Under the pieces are notes generated by a model. It was not told where the DNA came from, made no database searches, and saw only the letters and a list, made by a program, of their open reading frames with translations. Shown piece after piece: positions 25,688 through 34,877 of a stretch of 64,000 nucleotides of DNA. Made by a program: the position numbers and the translations under genes. Source of the DNA: Mariniblastus fucicola. Lineage in GTDB: Bacteria; Planctomycetota; Planctomycetia; Pirellulales; Pirellulaceae. Each line of letters starts with the position of its first letter. Within the stretch, counting starts at the first letter, position 1. The DNA lies in contig NZ_CP042912.1 of the NCBI RefSeq assembly GCF_008087665.1, forward strand, positions 2,976,001-3,040,000, read 5' to 3'.

Positions 25688-27754
25688 TTATTTACCAAGC
25701 TGATCTGCGAGGAACTCGGCATCGTAAACGTAACGCAAGGATTCACGAATCGCATTCGAGTGAACGCTTACCGATCGGCCTTGCTTGTCCGTGTAGGCGT
25801 AGTCGGCGATCAGAGACTGAATATTCCCATCGAAGATCAATCCGACCAGTTCGAGATCCTTGTTCACAACTGGAGATCCCGAGTTTCCTCCGATGATGTC
25901 CGTGGTGCAAACAAAGTTCATCCGCGTGCCGCCAGGAATCTTGTCACGAGCCGAAGTCCACGACTCTGGCAGATCGAAATCTTTCTGACCGCTGTGACTT
26001 TCTTCGTGAGCAAATGTTCCGTTGATGTCCGTGAAAGCTGGAATTGATTTCCCTTTTTCCTCGTACCCAATCACCGGACCGAACGCCAGTCGCAATGTGA
26101 AAGTCGCGTCGGGATACACTGAAGTTCCGTTGGCCGCGAACATGACTTGCGAGATCTGCGCGTAAGCCTGTTTTTCGATTTCGCCCAGTTCCTCAGAATC
26201 CTTTCGGTCTGCACGAACTTTGTCGTCAACGGCCACAGCCAACTTGATCAGCGGATCGTCCGAGTTCTTGATCGCGTCGATACCACCGGCAGCAATCTGC
26301 TGACGAACTTCCGGATCATCGAGCTTTGAATTGAAGATCAATTCGGACGCTCGATCGTTCGGGTTTTTGCCCGCAAGCACCGTTTGACAAAGCTCATCGT
26401 CGGCGCCGCGGATTTCGCACATGCGAGCAATTTCGTCTGCAAGAATCGCCTGCTGAAGTTCCTTGTAAATCGGAGCCGAAGAAAAGAGTTGCTGCTCCAG
26501 CGACTCACGCCCCGAATCCTGGAACTCGGCAAGCCGTTCGTTCGATGGCTTCAGGTCTTCGGTCGCCATCTGCACCAGTTCCTGAGCGATCGAGAACATT
26601 CGGGAATTGATCAGGACCCCCTGGCCCTGCTTTTTCGCTTTGCGTTTCTGAACGTCCGCAATCTTCTCCCACGCCGAGGCGTACTCTTTGAGCTCTTCGG
26701 TCGAGCTAACTTTCTCGAGCAATTTCTGCTCAGCCGCGACCGCGTTGGCCATCATCGCCGGATCCTGCAAGCCTTGCAGCATGCCCATGTATGCTTTGCG
26801 AGAGTTCTGGAATCCGAACAACTGGTCTTTCGCGATTCGCTCCATCTCGGGACCGCCAAGTCCAAACTGTTGCAGCAGAACTTCGCGTCGGCGAATGAAG
26901 TCCAAAATGTACGGCATGCGAACATCGCGTTGATACTTCAAAGCCGCGGTGGTGAAAATGCGACTGGTCCGGCCCGGGTTTCCGGCAACAAAAACCAGTT
27001 CGTTTTCCGCAGGACCGTCTTCCGACCATTTCAAAAAGTGCTCAATTTTCGCGGGCTTGTCGTCTTCGTAGACTCGAAAGATCGTCGCATCGAGGTTGAA
27101 GCGAGGGTATTCAAAGTTATCCGCATCACCGCCGAAGAAAGCGATGGAGGCTTCCGGCGCCCACACCAATCGAACGTCCGTGTACTTTTTGTATTGGTAA
27201 AGGTGGTACTTGCCTCCGCCGTACAAGGTTACAACATCGGAACGCAAACCGGATTCTTCTTTCGCCGCCGATTCGATCTCTCCAATCCGTGCTCGTCGAG
27301 CCTTCGCCGCATCGCCGGGCGCCATGTCGGAACTGATCGCCTCGTTGACCTTGTCGGTGACGTCCGTGATCTTGATTAGCTGATTCAGCTCAAGGTCCGG
27401 GGCTTTGAGTTCGTCTGCCATGGACTTCGCCAGAAAACCGTCTTTGGCGTAGTTGTTGTCTTTGTCGCTAAGCTTTGAAAGCGTGTCGAACGCGACGTGA
27501 TGATTGGTAAGCACCAGGCCGTTGCTGGAAACGAAAGACGCCGATCCGCCCACGTTGAAACGAACACAGGACTTCATCAGCTTGTCAGACCATTCTTCGG
27601 TCGGCTCGAATCCGTATTTGGACTTCAGGTGTTCCGTCGGCAGGTCGTTAAACAGCCACATGCCTTCGTCAGCATTGGCTTGAGAAAGAGTGCTGTTGCA
27701 CAGGCCAGCCACAAGCAGGCTGAGCAGGCAACAACGTTTGAATATTGCGAACAT
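25688..27754 (-). CDS. S46-family dipeptidyl-peptidase, DPP7-like
   Basis: A 688-residue exported serine exopeptidase from the ATG at 27754, with GGAG upstream. A signal peptide (CCLLSLLVAGLCNSTLSQANA) precedes the S46 entry GMWLFNDLP. The catalytic histidine lies in LVLTNHHVAFD (residues 81-90) and the serine in IIGGNSGSP near the C-terminus. The S46 residue that sets P1 specificity, 18 positions after the serine, is glycine in IFDGN. This points to DPP7-like hydrophobic preference rather than the acidic preference of DPP11, which has arginine there. It should release dipeptides from oligopeptides in the periplasm. Monocistronic with its own terminator. Confidence 0.9.
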   Translation of the reverse strand: MFAIFKRCCLLSLLVAGLCNSTLSQANADEGMWLFNDLPTEHLKSKYGFEPTEEWSDKLMKSCVRFNVGGSASFVSSNGLVLTNHHVAFDTLSKLSDKDNNYAKDGFLAKSMADELKAPDLELNQLIKITDVTDKVNEAISSDMAPGDAAKARRARIGEIESAAKEESGLRSDVVTLYGGGKYHLYQYKKYTDVRLVWAPEASIAFFGGDADNFEYPRFNLDATIFRVYEDDKPAKIEHFLKWSEDGPAENELVFVAGNPGRTSRIFTTAALKYQRDVRMPYILDFIRRREVLLQQFGLGGPEMERIAKDQLFGFQNSRKAYMGMLQGLQDPAMMANAVAAEQKLLEKVSSTEELKEYASAWEKIADVQKRKAKKQGQGVLINSRMFSIAQELVQMATEDLKPSNERLAEFQDSGRESLEQQLFSSAPIYKELQQAILADEIARMCEIRGADDELCQTVLAGKNPNDRASELIFNSKLDDPEVRQQIAAGGIDAIKNSDDPLIKLAVAVDDKVRADRKDSEELGEIEKQAYAQISQVMFAANGTSVYPDATFTLRLAFGPVIGYEEKGKSIPAFTDINGTFAHEESHSGQKDFDLPESWTSARDKIPGGTRMNFVCTTDIIGGNSGSPVVNKDLELVGLIFDGNIQSLIADYAYTDKQGRSVSVHSNAIRESLRYVYDAEFLADQLGK

Positions 27755-27938
27755 CTTGGTTGGCTCCGAAAGTGAACGTTTCCGATTCGGGTGAATCGGC
27801 GAGCTCACATTTTGATCGGCAGCCAGGGGTTTGTTAAGTCCCACAGGGAAACGGTCGAGATTTTCAGACCGTCCAGCCAGAGTTTTTCAAAGCGTCACGC
27901 CGTGCGGGGCAGGGCAATTTCCGTGCTAACTGCGTCGC

Positions 27939-29687
27939 CTAACCCAACCGGTCGGTAGCAACGTGGTACTGCGGATCTTCGGAAACATTGATCTCCACAA
28001 GGTCGCCAGCTTTGTCCAGCAGTTCCTGACATTCGGGGCTCAGATGCGTCAAATGCAGTCGCTTGCCTTCCGACTGATACTTTTCCGCCAGCGTGTTGAT
28101 CGCTTCGAGACCGGACTGGTCGTAAACGCGTGAGTAGTAGAAATCGATGACGACGTCATCCGGATCATCTGCGACTTTGAACATGTCCTTGAAGGACGAA
28201 ACCGAAGCGAAGAACAATGGGCCGTGCAGCTGATAGATTTTGCTGCCGTACTGGTTGTACTTGATGTCGGCCCCGATATGCGTGGCGTGTTGCCAGGCGA
28301 AAACCAACGCCGAAATAATAACGCCCAGAATTACGGCTGAGGCAAGGTCGTGCATGAAAACAGTGTACCCAGCGACAAAAATCATCACGAACACGTCGGA
28401 CATCGGCATCCGTTTGAACATCTTCAGCGATGCCCATTCAAACGTTCCAATCACAACCATGAACATCACACCCACGAGAGCCGCCATCGGAATTTGCTCG
28501 ATCCACGGGGCTAAAAACAGCACGAAAATCAACAGGCTCACAGCAGCCGTGATACCGGAAAGTCTGCCGCGTCCGCCGGAGTTCACATTGATCAGCGACT
28601 GCCCGATCATGGCACATCCGCCCATGCCTCCGAACAGTCCACAAACGACATTGGCGATACCCTGGCCAACGCATTCGCGATTTCCCTGGCCGCGGGTTTC
28701 TGTGATTTCATCGATCAGAGTCAGCGTCATCAGGGATTCAATCAGTCCAACGCCACAAAGCACGATCGCGAAAGGAAAGATGATCCTCAACGTCTCGAGG
28801 TTCAGCGGTGCCTGTTTCTCAGTGTCCAAAAAGTACAGCGTTGGAAGTCCGCCGGCGATTCCGGTGTCGGACTCTGCATCGAGAATCGCACCGATCGCGG
28901 TCGCCTGTTCGCTTTCATTCATCTTGCTCCAGGCGGAAACTTCTTCGCCTTCTTTCGCGACCATCGCGTGGCCGTGAGCATCGACGCCTTTTAATTCCTT
29001 GATTTCTTCTGCTTTGGAATTCGTCGCCAGCATGTCGCCAACGGTCGCCAACACGTTCTCTTTATTGTCTTCTGTTTGATAGCTCTGGTTGACGGCGACT
29101 GAAATCAGAGTGACCGTCAGGATCGCGGCCAGCGATGCAGGGACCGCCTGGGTTACTTTTGGCAGCAGCCAGATAATCGCCATGGTCAACGCGACCAGGC
29201 CCAGCATCCAATAAAGCGGAGGACCTTGCAGGAACGAAAGCGAACCGTCTTCGGCGAGAGCTTTGAAGCTTCCGAGTTGAGCCAATCCGATCACGATCGC
29301 CAACCCGTTGACGAAGCCGAGCATAACCGAGTGCGGCACCATTCGAATCAGCTTCCCAAGTCTCGCGACGCCGATCACAATTTGCAGGATGCCGCATAGG
29401 ATCACAGTCGGGAACAGGTATTCGACTCCATGGATCGCAACCAGCGACGCAGCGCCACCGATCACAACAGCCATCGCTCCGGTTGCTCCGGAGATCATGC
29501 CCGGGCGGCCTCCAAAGATGGCGGTCAGCAAACCGATAAAGAACGCCGAGTACAAACCGACCAGCGGCGATACTCCAGCGACAAACGCAAACGCAATCGC
29601 CTCGGGTACGAGAGCAAGGGCTACGGTAAGACCTGAAAGCAGGTCGCTTTTGAAATTGCCAGTTCGCTGGCGGAAGAAGTTAAGCAT
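27939..29687 (-). CDS. SulP-family anion transporter with STAS domain
   Basis: About 582 residues from the ATG at 29687 ([10 protein letters not shown]); the frame upstream is unlike the family. About 12 membrane helices are followed by a cytoplasmic STAS domain (about residues 480-570). Core SulP text includes [18 protein letters not shown] and the [20 protein letters not shown] / [20 protein letters not shown] block, closest to the BicA/YvdB bicarbonate-type branch rather than classical sulfate permeases. So bicarbonate or sulfate uptake is likely. An extra hydrophilic stretch of about 58 residues (219-277) splits the conserved ATVGD...GLP junction. Confidence 0.88.
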   Translation of the reverse strand: MLNFFRQRTGNFKSDLLSGLTVALALVPEAIAFAFVAGVSPLVGLYSAFFIGLLTAIFGGRPGMISGATGAMAVVIGGAASLVAIHGVEYLFPTVILCGILQIVIGVARLGKLIRMVPHSVMLGFVNGLAIVIGLAQLGSFKALAEDGSLSFLQGPPLYWMLGLVALTMAIIWLLPKVTQAVPASLAAILTVTLISVAVNQSYQTEDNKENVLATVGDMLATNSKAEEIKELKGVDAHGHAMVAKEGEEVSAWSKMNESEQATAIGAILDAESDTGIAGGLPTLYFLDTEKQAPLNLETLRIIFPFAIVLCGVGLIESLMTLTLIDEITETRGQGNRECVGQGIANVVCGLFGGMGGCAMIGQSLINVNSGGRGRLSGITAAVSLLIFVLFLAPWIEQIPMAALVGVMFMVVIGTFEWASLKMFKRMPMSDVFVMIFVAGYTVFMHDLASAVILGVIISALVFAWQHATHIGADIKYNQYGSKIYQLHGPLFFASVSSFKDMFKVADDPDDVVIDFYYSRVYDQSGLEAINTLAEKYQSEGKRLHLTHLSPECQELLDKAGDLVEINVSEDPQYHVATDRLG

Positions 29688-29979
29688 TCGTTCGCAGTTC
29701 GTGGTAAATTCGCGGCGCCACACAAAGCAGTGGCGAACTATACTCCGCGAACACCATTGGTCAACGGCGGTGTGGTTCACCATAAAGGCAGTTTCGCTGC
29801 ATAAAACGTCGATCAAATCGCAGCAGCGGGTGAATTCTGCCCCTTTAGGTGCTGGTTGGCTCGATATCTTAACGGTGGTCAACGATCCGGCAAAACGTGA
29901 CCGGTTATGACGGTTCATAGAAAGTTACACAACGCTGGGTGGAAAACGCAATTGTGCCGAAGCTAACGGACCGACTGGC
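29688..29979. other. intergenic region upstream of the SulP gene
   Basis: About 290 bases between the end of radC and the SulP start, both on the minus strand. It should contain the SulP promoter. No RNA or small gene is seen. Confidence 0.45.
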
Positions 29980-30939
29980 CTAACATTCCCGGATGCTGAC
30001 CGAAGTCGGTTGGCCGAGCACGATGTGGTCCAGCACATCGATCCCCAGAAGTTTGCCGGACTCCGTCAACCGATTGGTGACCTCGTGGTCTTCTCGGCTG
30101 GGCGTCGGATCCCCCGAAGGATGGTTGTGAACCAGAATCACCGATGACGCGGCGTCCTTGATCGCCACCCGAAAGACTTCGCGAGGATGAACAAGGCTGG
30201 CGTCCAACGTTCCGACGGTAACCTGATGCGTGTCGATCACCTGGTTCTTGGTATCGAGTGTCACGACATGAAATTCCTCCTGTTTGGCGTCTTCGATCAA
30301 CCGTGAAAACCTGCGTTGACAATACTCGATCGCATCGTGGCTGCCGTGAATTTTGTGCAGGACTTTATCGCCGGCGATCGATGCAATTCTGCGCCCAAGT
30401 TCTATGCCGGCCATGATTTGGCAGTAGGCTGTTTTTGAAATCGCGACGCTGATGTCCTTCAGTTCGCTGGGGCTGGCGTCTGGCAAATCGCTCAATCGCG
30501 TATTGAAAGCGCGGGCAAGTTTTTCGCCGCCCATCACGGCAGACTCACCCGGACGACCTGAGCGTATCAGGATTGCCAACAACTGCGATTCAGTCAGCGA
30601 AGAGGCCCCGCGTTCCATCAAGCGTTCTCTGGGCCGTTCCTGTTCTGGCGTCGCCTTGATCCGGGTTCCGTTAACTCGGTGGTCGATCCATTTCCTGAAA
30701 TCGAACTTGCCTCTGCCTTCGTTCCAAAGAAACTGATCCGGGTTCGTCGTCGATTTTGACGGTTCCTTTAACAACCAGCCGTCCTTGACCAGTTCGTTCA
30801 CGACGCGCGTGACAAAAAACGGTCGATCGTCGCAGCGATCTCTTGCAGACGGCAAGTCAAATGAGTCAAGGTTTGCGATGCTCTGAATGATGTTTTCGTA
30901 ACGGCCGGATCGCTCTTTTTTCGTTTTTCGCTTCGACAT
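29980..30939 (-). CDS. radC: RadC/YicR-family JAB1 (MPN) domain protein
   Basis: About 319 residues from the ATG at 30939 (MSKRKTKKERSG). The C-terminal two thirds are RadC-like: a helix-hairpin-helix-like stretch (RERLMERGASSLTESQLLAILIRSG), then the JAMM metal site in VILVHNHPSGDPTPSREDHEVT, then the DHIVLG motif. The first about 95 residues, rich in charged residues and winged-helix-like (FFVTRVVNELVKDGWLLKE), are extra compared with the usual 220-residue RadC. RadC's function is unsettled despite its name. It is divergent from a GNAT gene with about 75 bases between starts. Confidence 0.88.
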   Translation of the reverse strand: MSKRKTKKERSGRYENIIQSIANLDSFDLPSARDRCDDRPFFVTRVVNELVKDGWLLKEPSKSTTNPDQFLWNEGRGKFDFRKWIDHRVNGTRIKATPEQERPRERLMERGASSLTESQLLAILIRSGRPGESAVMGGEKLARAFNTRLSDLPDASPSELKDISVAISKTAYCQIMAGIELGRRIASIAGDKVLHKIHGSHDAIEYCQRRFSRLIEDAKQEEFHVVTLDTKNQVIDTHQVTVGTLDASLVHPREVFRVAIKDAASSVILVHNHPSGDPTPSREDHEVTNRLTESGKLLGIDVLDHIVLGQPTSVSIREC

Positions 30940-31013
30940 GATTTGCGAGTGGATTCTGATTCTGGTCAACTTCCCATTCACCACACGAAATTGTATCAGT
31001 CAGAAACCGGGAC

Positions 31014-31499
31014 ATGTCAGTAGAGATTCAAAATGTTGACTTCAACGATTCCGAGCAGTCCCAACAATTCCTGATGTTGATGGACCAGTACGCCTGTGAT
31101 CCGATGGGAGGCGGGAAACCGCTGGGCCCGGTTGTTCGTGATACGCTGGTAGAAGAATTGCAAAAGCAAAGCTCGTTCAATGCGGCGATTGCCTATGTCG
31201 ATGGCCAGCCTGCGGGGTTGGTGAACTACATCGAAGGGTTTTCAACGTTCGCGGCCAAGCCGTTGATCAACATTCATGACCTTGCCGTGCACTCAGACTT
31301 CCGCGGTCGCGGATTGTCTCATCAACTGTTGGCGTTTGTCGAAAAAGAGGCTGAAAAGCTGGGGTGCTGCAAGCTGACGCTTGAGGTCTTGGCTGAGAAT
31401 CTGATTGCCAAAAACTCTTATGGCAAGTTTGGCTTCGAGCCCTATCAGCTATCTGAAGCTGGGGGACCGGCTCAGTTTTGGCAGAAGAAGTTGAGCTGA
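31014..31499 (+). CDS. GNAT-family N-acetyltransferase
   Basis: A 161-residue single GNAT domain. The acetyl-CoA pyrophosphate loop is VHSDFRGRGLSHQLL, preceded by the beta-4 strand INIHDLAV and followed by TLEVLAENLIAKNSYGKFGF, where the ENxxAxxxYxxxGF pattern is typical. The substrate is unknown. It shares a short divergent promoter region with radC. Confidence 0.88.
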   Translation: MSVEIQNVDFNDSEQSQQFLMLMDQYACDPMGGGKPLGPVVRDTLVEELQKQSSFNAAIAYVDGQPAGLVNYIEGFSTFAAKPLINIHDLAVHSDFRGRGLSHQLLAFVEKEAEKLGCCKLTLEVLAENLIAKNSYGKFGFEPYQLSEAGGPAQFWQKKLS

Positions 31500-31580
31500 T
31501 TTTAGCGCGTAGCGCTGCTGGCATTTAAGTCGCGTCGCTGCTGATCGTTGAGTATCGGCTGGCTGACTTTTACCTGTTTG

Positions 31581-32150
31581 TTATTCGCGAAAGCGACTGC
31601 GACGTCGAATTCGGCGCTCAACCGCAGACTCGTCACGGTACGCTTGCGGCCGAATACTCATCGTTTTCGCTTCCTCTTCAGACACCAAATATTCGACGTC
31701 CGGTTTGTCGTAGGTGGCTTCTTTACTGATGGCGTTGTCGATTGCCTGAACGGCACGTTGAATCAGAATTTCGCGCGAGACCGGTTTTATCAGAACGGAT
31801 TCTGCACCGGCACTGATAATCGATTTTGAGACGTCGAAGTTTGGATCGGCCGTGATCGCGATAATTGGGACGCTATAGAGATGCGGAAAACTTCTTACCA
31901 TCTTTGTGATCATGTTGCCGTCGAGTCCCGGCATCCGAATGTCTGTAAACACGACGTCGGGGCGCGTGAACCGGATTTGCGAAATCGCTTCGGACGAGTC
32001 ACAGAAACCATGGACGTTTTCAAATCCAGCCGATCGCAGAAAGTAGGTCAGCGTATCAACAACCAGTTGCTCGTCGTCGATCACGAATATCTCGGCGGCG
32101 GCGTATTTGTTTCGTGTTGGCAGTTCTTCAGTAGCGATGTTGGTTTCCAT
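31581..32150 (-). CDS. response regulator, receiver domain only
   Basis: A 189-residue protein. The receiver domain covers residues 20-140: acidic pair D25/D26 in IDDE, phosphoacceptor D70 in VVFTDIRMPG, the conserved threonine in IIAIT (T100) and lysine in LIKPV (K122). No DNA-binding domain follows, only a basic tail ending RRIRRRSRFRE. No histidine kinase is adjacent, so it is an orphan that may act by protein contacts. Confidence 0.88.
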   Translation of the reverse strand: METNIATEELPTRNKYAAAEIFVIDDEQLVVDTLTYFLRSAGFENVHGFCDSSEAISQIRFTRPDVVFTDIRMPGLDGNMITKMVRSFPHLYSVPIIAITADPNFDVSKSIISAGAESVLIKPVSREILIQRAVQAIDNAISKEATYDKPDVEYLVSEEEAKTMSIRPQAYRDESAVERRIRRRSRFRE

Positions 32151-32636
32151 AGGGCCGTCTCGTTCGCGTGGAAGTTCAAAACAGTGCTCGGGCTACTGAG
32201 AACATAGGTCACGTCGAAAGCACAAGCGTCATCTTCGCTTTAAGGGTTTCCCCTCGTTTAAAGGCCGTCTGTAAGCTGCTTGGTGGGATTGAAAACAGTT
32301 CAATGATCGATCGAGTTATGTTTGCGAGCGTTGGCAAAATCAGTCTTTGAACCCCTGAGAGTTTCCGTTTGGGCACGAAAAAAACCTGCCGAGAGTGACA
32401 GGCTTGGAAACTCGATTCTGAATTATTCAGTCGAAGCAAAGATCTTCATGCGGAGGAAATTGACGTGCGACGATGACTCATGCGACCAGCTTTGACCATC
32501 AGCCCAGGCACTGTTTAACAAATTGACTTTCATGTCATCAACGCGGCCAAACATGAGCGGCAAGTCAGTAGCCGCCGTTAAAAATCGCAACGGAACGGCG
32601 GCTAGCGCCTTGCCGCTCACATTTACCAAACAGTGC
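32151..32636. other. region with repeat and terminator, no clear gene
   Basis: About 490 bases that hold a terminator (32378-32405) and a nested inverted repeat (32506-32638). Minus-strand frames at 32209-32439 and 32423-32629 overlap these structures. The second translates one arm of the repeat (SGKALAAVPLRFLTAATDLP), so I take both as spurious. Confidence 0.6.
32378..32405 (-). terminator. rho-independent terminator
   Basis: On the minus strand AAGCCTGTC-ACTCTC-GGCAGG followed by a run of seven T. It lies about 230 bases after the stop of the Q-rich exported protein gene, beyond the inverted repeat, and is the first good terminator for that transcript. Confidence 0.75.
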
Positions 32637-32638
32637 CT
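32506..32638. repeat. nested inverted repeat, MITE- or REP-like
   Basis: Outer arms AGGCACTGTTT (32506-32516) and AAACAGTGCCT (32628-32638) enclose inner arms of 25 bases (32555-32579 and 32594-32618) matching at 21 positions; the inner arm starts GAGCGGCAAG and ends TAGCCGCCGTT. The loop is 14 bases. GAGCGGCAAGGCGCTAGCC-type palindromes are, to my knowledge, abundant in planctomycete genomes. The right outer arm overlaps the stop codon of the gene at 32637. Confidence 0.75.
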
Positions 32639-33452
32639 AGTTGGAGCCGTCTGATTCTAGCGGCGGCAGGTCAAGATTAAGATCATCCCCTGTGATTTCC
32701 AACTCAGGCGATTCAGGATCTGGCGTCGATTCTGGAAGTTCAAGGATCGGCAGCGCCGTTTCCTGCACCGAATTCGAAGCAGCGTTCGATTCCGAGCCTG
32801 AGTCTGGCGTGCTCAAAATAGAATATTCAACGCCAGATTCATCAGCCGAAGCCGGGCTCTCGAACGATGTCGTAGCGACTTTCCCCGCGTTCAAAAGCAA
32901 TGACTCTCCAGGCGTGGAAACTCCGATTTGATTCGCAGTCGATATCGGCGTCGTTGGAGCATCTTTGTCGTTGTCAGCTTTGTTTGCCGCCAGGCTGGTC
33001 GAGTCTTCCCGATTCGCCGGCGCCTGAGGTTGTGGAACCCGATACTGCCGTTGGTACAACCGCCCGGAATACGGATCGCGATAGGTGACAACGACGACTT
33101 GCGTTTGCGAGGCAGCCTGATTGGGGTTCGCCGACGCGGTCCGCTGCTGATTCTGCTGTTGCTGTTGTTGCGCAGCCTGTTGGGCGTAAGTCGTGCCGTT
33201 TTGATTTCGGTAGCACGGAGGCGTTTGAGCCTGCATTGCGTATCGCTGCGACGGAACGTAAGTGGCTCGCGGTTGCACCTGCGTGTACCGGTAAGCGTCC
33301 GCGTCGTAACCTGACGGATATCCGTACTGAGGTTTCGCGTAGCCGCGAGCGTCATAGTTTGCGTTTGCCCGAAACCGAAACAGTTGGGCTTCGACGGAAG
33401 GCGTGACCGCGCTGGCAAAAACGAGCACGATAAAAATGCGGAAGGCGAACAT
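32637..33452 (-). CDS. exported Q-rich, low-complexity protein
   Basis: About 271 residues from the ATG at 33452 (MFAFRIFIVLVFASAVTPSVEAQ, a clear signal peptide). The mature protein is tyrosine- and glutamine-rich in the first half, with a Q-run (QQAAQQQQQQNQQ), then QVVVVTYRDPYSGRLYQRQY, and acidic with serine/proline-rich repeats at the end (LPESTPDPESPELEITGDD). No enzyme domain is visible. Probably a surface or periplasmic structural protein. Divergent from the ThuA gene. Confidence 0.65.
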   Translation of the reverse strand: MFAFRIFIVLVFASAVTPSVEAQLFRFRANANYDARGYAKPQYGYPSGYDADAYRYTQVQPRATYVPSQRYAMQAQTPPCYRNQNGTTYAQQAAQQQQQQNQQRTASANPNQAASQTQVVVVTYRDPYSGRLYQRQYRVPQPQAPANREDSTSLAANKADNDKDAPTTPISTANQIGVSTPGESLLLNAGKVATTSFESPASADESGVEYSILSTPDSGSESNAASNSVQETALPILELPESTPDPESPELEITGDDLNLDLPPLESDGSN

Positions 33453-33633
33453 CTCAACTCCAATTCCAATAATTTGTGACCAAAGTTCCGGCTCGCAAAT
33501 TGTTACATTCTTTCGCCCGGCGAAAAAGGGTGTGAGCGTTAGAATTATGATCTGTGAAAAGCCTGTTTCTGAGTCAGGCAAAGCTTATACTTGAGCGTTG
33601 CCGCATCAAACTAAATTCATTCTTGAGGTTCAA

Positions 33634-34692
33634 ATGTCGTTGACCAAACGATTCGCAGCTGGTTTCTCTTTCACGTCGCTCTGTTGCGCGTGCCTGACTC
33701 TGGCAGCTTTCGCAGTCGATTGCTCGGCTCAGCAAGCAGTTAAAACGGAAACGAAAGCTGGCCAACAGGGCGAAGCGGAAAAGATCAAGGTGTTGATCGT
33801 TGACGGCCAGAACAATCATGCTCACTGGCCCAAGACCACGATCATGATGAAGCAGTACCTGGAAGAATCCGGCAAGTTTACCGTGGACGTTGCCCGGACG
33901 GCGACGATCTGGAAAGGGAAATTGGCGCAGGAATTTCCGTTGGGTGATGGCAAGGAGTACAAGAATCTGCCAAAGCCGAAGGCGGATCCAAACTTCAAAC
34001 CTGATTTCGCATCCTACGACGTCGTGCTTTCGAATTTTGGCTACAACGCAGCGCCGTGGCCCGAGGAAACGAAAGCCAATTTCGAAAAGTATATGGCGGA
34101 AGGTGGCGGGCTGGTGGTTGTTCACGCGGCCGACAATTCCTGGGGTGACTGGAAAGAGTTTAACTTGATGATCGGGCTCGGCGGTTGGGGCGGACGAAAC
34201 GAATCCAGCGGACCCTATGTCTATCTCAATGATGATGGCGAAGAAATTCGCGACAAGAGTAAAGGCAACGGTGGCAGTCACGGACCGCAGCACCTCTTTC
34301 AAGTCGTGGCTCGAAATACGGAACATCCAATCATGAAAGGCTTGCCGACATCCTGGTTGCACGCGCAAGATGAACTCTACGACAAGCTACGTGGGCCGGC
34401 TGAAAACATGACGATTCTTGCGACGTCCTATTCAGATCCGAAGTACAAAGGCACCGGTCGTCATGAGCCAATGATCATGGTTTTGGACTATAAGAAAGGC
34501 CGCATTTTTCACACGCCGATGGGGCACGCTGACTATTCCATGGAGTGCGTTGGCTACCGTACTGTGTTGCTGCGTGGAACCGAATGGGCGGCGACAGGGC
34601 AAGTTACTTTGACTGAAGTGCCGGAAAATTTTCCCACGGACAAAGCTGAATCGAAGACTGCCTTCGAGTTGAAAACGAAAGCGGCAAAGTAG
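33634..34692 (+). CDS. exported ThuA-domain protein
   Basis: A 352-residue protein from the ATG at 33634 (TTG at 33598 is less likely). The signal peptide ends near AVDCSAQQ. The ThuA-like, class I glutamine amidotransferase-related fold starts at KIKVLIVDGQNNHAHWPKT and continues with ASYDVVLSNFGYN and GGGLVVVHAADNSWGDW. Late motifs are GRIFHTPMGHADYSMECVGY. Planctomycetes have many such proteins, probably for sugar or glycan breakdown; the exact reaction is unknown. It ends 23-30 bases before a tandem repeat. Confidence 0.85.
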   Translation: MSLTKRFAAGFSFTSLCCACLTLAAFAVDCSAQQAVKTETKAGQQGEAEKIKVLIVDGQNNHAHWPKTTIMMKQYLEESGKFTVDVARTATIWKGKLAQEFPLGDGKEYKNLPKPKADPNFKPDFASYDVVLSNFGYNAAPWPEETKANFEKYMAEGGGLVVVHAADNSWGDWKEFNLMIGLGGWGGRNESSGPYVYLNDDGEEIRDKSKGNGGSHGPQHLFQVVARNTEHPIMKGLPTSWLHAQDELYDKLRGPAENMTILATSYSDPKYKGTGRHEPMIMVLDYKKGRIFHTPMGHADYSMECVGYRTVLLRGTEWAATGQVTLTEVPENFPTDKAESKTAFELKTKAAK

Positions 34693-34714
34693 TTCGCCAG
34701 GCGTTTCGGTTTTG

Positions 34715-34791
34715 CGCATTGTTTTGTGCATTGTTCGTGCATTGTTCGTGCATTGTTCGTGCATTGTTCGTGCATTGTTCGTGCATTGTTG
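34715..34791. repeat. 11-base tandem repeat, GTGCATTGTTC
   Basis: Five exact units of GTGCATTGTTC from 34726 to 34780, a sixth differing at the last base (34781-34791), and one diverged unit before (about 34715). The unit length is not a multiple of three, so it cannot be a coding repeat in one frame. It sits between the ThuA gene and ogt, ending about 85 bases before the ogt start. Confidence 0.9.
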
Positions 34792-34877
34792 AGCGAGGCG
34801 TTGTCGCGGTGTGCAAACTGCACAGCCCATCGACGTCTGCCGTGGAAGTCAGCTGTATCGCAAAAAAGGATTCCAGC

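Noticed and set aside
26384-27379. 331-codon plus-strand frame inside the S46 peptidase gene
   Set aside because: It is antisense to the conserved peptidase coding sequence and has no motif.
32209-32629. Small minus-strand frames over the terminator and nested repeat
   Set aside because: One translates a repeat arm and the other ends across the terminator; neither has a ribosome site.
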